Below are positions 32,629 through 35,945 of a stretch of 35,945 nucleotides of DNA, one piece after another; the first letter of the stretch is position 1, and the number at the start of each line of letters is the position of its first letter. The stretch is from Planctomycetota bacterium. Lineage in GTDB: Bacteria; Planctomycetota; Uabimicrobiia; Uabimicrobiales; JABWCH01. Below the pieces are notes generated by a model. That model worked only from the letters and a program-made list of their open reading frames with translations, was not told where the DNA came from and did no database searches. The stretch spans positions 1 through 35,945 of the forward strand of contig JAGOMP010000029.1 in assembly GCA_017993505.1 (NCBI GenBank). Reading direction: 5' to 3'. A program made the translations under genes and the position numbers.

Positions 32629-33084
32629 ATGGATATCACCAAAGTAGAAGAAATCATACAGCGTTATCCTCGCCAAGAGAGTTCCCTGATTATGATTTTA
32701 CAAGATATTCATGATAGCTATAATTTCTTACCATGTCATGCATTAGAACTTGTTGCCAAGGAATTAGAGCTTCCCATGAGTAAAATTTTTAGCGTTGCTA
32801 CCTTTTATAAAGCATTCAGTTTAAAGCCACGTGGCAAAAACATTATCAAAGTCTGCTTAGGTACAGCATGCCACCTTCGAGGTGGTGAACAAGTTGTCCA
32901 AGAACTTGAACGTCAACTCAACATCAAACGAGGCGAAACAACAGAAGACCTAGGTTTCACATTAGAAATAGTCAACTGTGTAGGTGCATGTTTCATGGCA
33001 CCAGTTATGGTCGTCAATGAAAAATACCATAGAAACGTCAACCCCGGACAAGTCAAAGAAATATTGAAAGGGGAACAAGAATGA
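32629..33084 (+). CDS. hndA: NuoE/HndA-like [2Fe-2S] thioredoxin-fold subunit
   Basis: This 151-residue subunit corresponds to the 24-kDa subunit of complex I and to HoxE/HndA/HydC of NAD(P)-linked hydrogenases. The helical N-terminus (about 1-65) precedes the thioredoxin fold with the four cluster ligands Cys76 and Cys81 (CLGTAC) and Cys117 and Cys121 (CVGAC). AAAGGAAA provides the ribosome site. Its stop overlaps the next start as ATGA, indicating a tightly coupled set. It passes electrons within a soluble NADH-reacting module. Confidence 0.9.
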   Translation: MDITKVEEIIQRYPRQESSLIMILQDIHDSYNFLPCHALELVAKELELPMSKIFSVATFYKAFSLKPRGKNIIKVCLGTACHLRGGEQVVQELERQLNIKRGETTEDLGFTLEIVNCVGACFMAPVMVVNEKYHRNVNPGQVKEILKGEQE

Positions 33085-34949
33085 AAATCAACTCTCTAGC
33101 CGACTACAATACTTGGCAGCAAGCAATACTCAAAGACAGACCCTTAGATGGGAAAAAAGTTTTAATCTGTTGTGAAACAGGTTGTAGAGCTGCTGGCAGT
33201 CTACAAGTTGCAGAACAACTAGAAAAACTCATCAAAGAAAACAAAATACCAGTAGGGGTTGAACGAGTCGTAAAAAAAACTGGTTGCCAAGGAATGTGCG
33301 AAAAAGGCCCTATCGTATGGATTATGCCAGAAAGCATTTTCTATTGTTCTGTGAAAGAACAAGACGTACAGGAAATTTTTGAAAAAACCATCCTCAAAGG
33401 TGAAATTGTTGAACGCCTTCTCTATAAAGACATAGACTCAAAATGCAGTTGTAAGCACCACTTAGATATCGATTTTTTCAAAAAACAACAACTAGTTATA
33501 TTAAAAAAAATGGGACAAATGGATCCCACAGATATTCAAGACTACATCCGATTTGGTGGATATAAAACACTCGTAGAAGTCCTCACCACACAGAATCCAG
33601 AATACGTAATGCAACAAATTGAACAATCAGGACTCCGAGGACGAGGCGGTGGTGGATTTAACGTAGGACGAAAATGGCGTTCTTGCAAAGCTGTGGAAGG
33701 TCCACGCTACGTACTATGCAATGGTGATGAAGGTGACCCAGGTGCATTCATGGATCGAAGCATCATGGAAGGCGATCCCCATGCCATTATTGAAGGTATG
33801 GTATTAGGTGCATTTGCCGTAGAATCTAATAAAGGATATTTATACGTACGACACGAATATCCTCTTGCCATTGAACACCTTACTATTGCAATCAAACAAG
33901 CCGAAGAATGTGGTTTCTTAGGTGACAACATCGCAGGCACAGACTTCAGTTTCCATTTAAGCATCAATCGAGGTGGTGGAGCATTTGTATGTGGTGAATC
34001 GAGTGCACTCATGAGATCCATTGAAGGAAAAGTAGGTGAACCACGTGCAAAATACATCCATTCCACAGAAAAAGGTTTATTTGACAAACCAACAGTACTC
34101 AACAATGTGGAAACTTGGGCAAATATACCTGTCATTCTTCGAGATGGTGCAGAAAATTTCCGTAAAATCGGAACAGTAAAAAGCCCTGGAACAAAAGTAT
34201 TCTCTCTAGTAGGCAAAGTCAAAAATACAGGTCTCATTGAAGTTGCCATGGGTACTACTCTCCGAGAAATTATTTATGAAATCGGTGGTGGAATCATTGA
34301 CAATAGACCATTCAAAGCCGTGCAAACAGGCGGTCCGAGTGGTGGATGCTTACCAGCAGACAAACTAGACTTACCTGTAGATTTCGATAGTCTCACAGAA
34401 GCAGGTTCTATGATGGGTTCTGGTGGAATGATTGTCATGGATGACAGAACATGCATGATCGACGTGGCTCGATATTTCATCAACTTCTTAATTCAAGAAT
34501 CTTGTGGAAAATGCACGCCTTGCAGAGATGGACTTCCCCAACTCTTATACCTCCTCGATAAAATCAGAGAAGGTAAAGCCGTCATGGCAGACCTTGACAA
34601 AATCGAAGAACTCTCCAAAGTTATCGAAAACTCTGCACTATGTGCTCTAGGTAAAACAGCACCTAACCCCATCTCTAGTACACTCAGATACTTTAGAGAT
34701 GAATACATTCAACACATAAAAGAAAAAAAATGCGTTGCAGGAGTTTGCACCGCCCTAACATCTTTCAACATCACAGACAATTGCAAAGGTTGCACAGCAT
34801 GTAGCAAAATATGCCCCGTTGATGCCATTCAGGGCGAAGCCAAGGCAAAACATCAAATCAACCAAGAGATCTGCATACGATGTGGATCATGCTATAATGT
34901 CTGTAAATTTGACGCTATTAGCATCACAAAAAGGAACGAACAATGCTAG
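33081..34949 (+). CDS. hndC: NuoF/HndC-like NADH- and FMN-binding subunit
   Basis: This 622-residue protein has three parts. Residues 1-100 are a thioredoxin-like [2Fe-2S] domain (CCETGC near 30-35, then Cys69 and Cys73). Residues about 130-550 are the 51-kDa NuoF core with the NADH/FMN motifs GLRGRGGGGFNVGRKW and CNGDEGDPGAFMDRS and the [4Fe-4S] motif ESCGKCTPCRDG. The C-terminal 65 residues are a two-cluster ferredoxin (CKGCTACSKICP and CIRCGSCYNVC). This order is that of HndC/HydB in NAD(P)-dependent [FeFe]-hydrogenases and related bifurcating enzymes. It overlaps both neighbours by a few bases. It is the NAD(H) site of the module. Confidence 0.93.
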   Translation: MKINSLADYNTWQQAILKDRPLDGKKVLICCETGCRAAGSLQVAEQLEKLIKENKIPVGVERVVKKTGCQGMCEKGPIVWIMPESIFYCSVKEQDVQEIFEKTILKGEIVERLLYKDIDSKCSCKHHLDIDFFKKQQLVILKKMGQMDPTDIQDYIRFGGYKTLVEVLTTQNPEYVMQQIEQSGLRGRGGGGFNVGRKWRSCKAVEGPRYVLCNGDEGDPGAFMDRSIMEGDPHAIIEGMVLGAFAVESNKGYLYVRHEYPLAIEHLTIAIKQAEECGFLGDNIAGTDFSFHLSINRGGGAFVCGESSALMRSIEGKVGEPRAKYIHSTEKGLFDKPTVLNNVETWANIPVILRDGAENFRKIGTVKSPGTKVFSLVGKVKNTGLIEVAMGTTLREIIYEIGGGIIDNRPFKAVQTGGPSGGCLPADKLDLPVDFDSLTEAGSMMGSGGMIVMDDRTCMIDVARYFINFLIQESCGKCTPCRDGLPQLLYLLDKIREGKAVMADLDKIEELSKVIENSALCALGKTAPNPISSTLRYFRDEYIQHIKEKKCVAGVCTALTSFNITDNCKGCTACSKICPVDAIQGEAKAKHQINQEICIRCGSCYNVCKFDAISITKRNEQC

Positions 34950-35692
34950 TCATAGATGGAAAAAGTTTAATAGCAAAAGAGGGCGACACCATTTTAGCCG
35001 TGGCAAAACGAGCAGGCATACATATTCCTACACTTTGCCATCAAGAATGGGCAGAACCCCAAGGCGGATGCCGACTCTGTTGCGTAGAAATCACAAAAAA
35101 ATCTTGGGATGGATGGTGCAAAGTTGTTACAGCTTGTAACCACCCTGCACAAGACGGACTCATAGTATACACACATTCTGAACGCATCATCACAATACGA
35201 AAAAATATCGTAGATTTACTCCTTGCACGTTGTCCAGAATCAGAAGTCATTCAAGACTTGGCAAAAGAATACGGCATCCTTGAAACAACATACAAAAGAA
35301 GAGAAAATCCCGACAATTGCATACTTTGTGGTCTTTGCGTCCAAGCATGTGAAGCCATGGGTGTCAATGCAATTAGCATGACAGACAGAGGTGTTAATAA
35401 ACGAGTGACAACACCTTATGACAAGCCTAACAACGTTTGTATAGGCTGTGCAGCATGTGCTAATGTATGTCCCACAAACAACATACCCTTTACAGAAACC
35501 AGTAAAACACGTAAAATATGGGATCAAGAATTCCCCATGCTCCGATGCACAGTATGCGGTCGTGCTCATATCACACAAGCACAAATGGAAAAACTCGTTG
35601 CCGACAACGTCCTCCCACGAGATTATTTCGATAAATGCGAAATTTGCCACCAAAAAGAAACTGTCGAAACATTCAAAAAAATCAGCTTTTAA
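34943..35692 (+). CDS. NuoG-N/HoxU-like iron-sulfur subunit with C-terminal CxxC pairs
   Basis: This 249-residue protein begins with a plant-type [2Fe-2S] ferredoxin domain (Cys32, Cys43, Cys46, Cys65). Two [4Fe-4S] motifs follow, CILCGLCVQAC (126-136) and CIGCAACANVC (166-176). The usual intermediate His-Cys3 cluster motif is not recognisable: the segment LLLARCPESEVIQDLAKEYGI has a single Cys. There is no H-cluster or molybdopterin domain, so it is an electron-transfer subunit only. The last 50 residues contain CTVC and CEIC pairs resembling a zinc ribbon. It overlaps the NuoF-like gene by 7 bases and ends the operon; a strong terminator follows at 35729. Confidence 0.85.
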   Translation: MLVIDGKSLIAKEGDTILAVAKRAGIHIPTLCHQEWAEPQGGCRLCCVEITKKSWDGWCKVVTACNHPAQDGLIVYTHSERIITIRKNIVDLLLARCPESEVIQDLAKEYGILETTYKRRENPDNCILCGLCVQACEAMGVNAISMTDRGVNKRVTTPYDKPNNVCIGCAACANVCPTNNIPFTETSKTRKIWDQEFPMLRCTVCGRAHITQAQMEKLVADNVLPRDYFDKCEICHQKETVETFKKISF

Positions 35693-35728
35693 TATTGCGA
35701 CAATAACTTTATGGTAATTCGTAACATT

Positions 35729-35772
35729 AAATTGATGGATTTAATTTAATCAAATCCATCAATTTTTTTTTG
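35729..35772 (+). terminator. Rho-independent terminator of the kor/NADH-module operon
   Basis: AAATTGATGGATTT (35729-35742) and AAATCCATCAATTT (35752-35765) form a perfect 14-bp stem with a 9-base loop, continued by a T run. Confidence 0.95.
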
Positions 35773-35800
35773 TTAATTTTTTTTCTCTGGACGGCGTCTG

Positions 35801-35939
35801 TTGCTCTGGGGAGTTAAACTTGCTCTGGGGAGGGAATGTTGCTCTGGGGAGTTTGCTCTGGGGAGGGAAATTGCTCTGGGGAGGCAATGTTGCTCTGGGG
35901 AGGCAATGTTGCTCTGGGGAGTTAATTTGCTCTGGGGAG
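35801..35939. repeat. Array of eight copies of a GC-rich 13-mer at the window end
   Basis: TTGCTCTGGGGAG occurs eight times without change, starting at 35801, 35820, 35839, 35853, 35871, 35890, 35909 and 35927, with steps of 19, 19, 14, 18, 19, 19 and 18. Short AT-containing spacers of a few types (TTAA, GGAATG, GCAATG) separate them. The array may continue past the window. Its GC content contrasts sharply with the surroundings. The unit contains CTC and GAG as a minimal inverted repeat. Confidence 0.95.
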
Positions 35940-35945
35940 TTAATT

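Noticed and set aside
33707..34249. 180-residue minus-strand open frame opposite the NuoF-like gene
   Set aside because: The sense strand encodes unmistakable NuoF motifs; the antisense frame has no recognisable domain.
35240..35653. 137-residue Cys-rich minus-strand frame
   Set aside because: It mirrors the iron-sulfur gene on the + strand; its Cys and Thr richness comes from complementing Cys and Thr/Ala codons.
35801..35939. 13-mer array as a CRISPR locus
   Set aside because: The units are too short, the spacers are 1-6 bases and repeated, and no cas gene is present.

Overview
The window is an AT-rich, gene-dense stretch of a bacterial chromosome. Nearly every gene is on the + strand; a two-gene minus-strand block (asnB and a PAS-type protein) lies at 20.8-24.1 kb. 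No rRNA, tRNA, CRISPR array, transposase or phage gene was recognised. The gene content suggests an anaerobe, probably from the PVC (Planctomycetes-Verrucomicrobia-Chlamydiae) group, with Spirochaetes as the alternative. The reasons are a V/A-type ATPase operon in the chlamydial/spirochaetal order, a FHA-like/GAF/SpoIIE-type phosphatase, a secreted prenyltransferase-fold protein of the kind common in planctomycetes, ferredoxin-dependent 2-oxoacid oxidation, and an Lnt plus lipoproteins pointing to an outer membrane. This assignment is inference.

Layout. 0.1-1.9 kb: a polytopic membrane protein resembling the LIC_10190 family. 2.0-3.6 kb: two-subunit aconitase X. 3.8-5.6 kb: leuC-leuD type dehydratase with its own promoter and terminator. 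5.7-7.3 kb: a FHA-like/GAF/PP2C phosphatase. 7.4-14.9 kb: V/A-ATPase operon E-DUF2764-A-B-D-I-K, whose proteolipid carries Na+-site residues. 15.0-17.9 kb: lnt and a ClpX-like ATPase lacking the zinc domain. 18.0-20.7 kb: an SbcC-type ATPase with an extremely glutamine-rich coiled coil. 20.8-24.1 kb (minus): an asparagine synthetase lacking the N-terminal catalytic cysteine, after a PAS/GAF-like protein. 24.5-27.0 kb: TRL-like lipoprotein, murB and a secreted toroid-fold protein. 27.3-28.8 kb: pepD. 28.8-35.7 kb: a P-loop protein, korDABC and a three-gene NADH-dehydrogenase-like module (NuoE/NuoF/NuoG-N type), ended by a strong terminator and then an array of a GC-rich 13-mer.

How the genes fit together. 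The kor genes would oxidise 2-oxoacids and reduce ferredoxin. The adjacent flavin/iron-sulfur module could pass those electrons to NAD+, or the reverse; no hydrogenase or formate dehydrogenase catalytic subunit lies in the window. The ATPase probably works with Na+.

The most unusual feature is non-coding. At least five gene ends (atpB, atpI, sbcC, murB, korA) carry 2-4 direct tandem copies of a 30-91 bp unit that starts at or includes the stop codon. A sixth array (atpK) lies just after the stop and includes a terminator arm. Together with the terminal 13-mer array, this points to a strong local-duplication process acting on gene ends.
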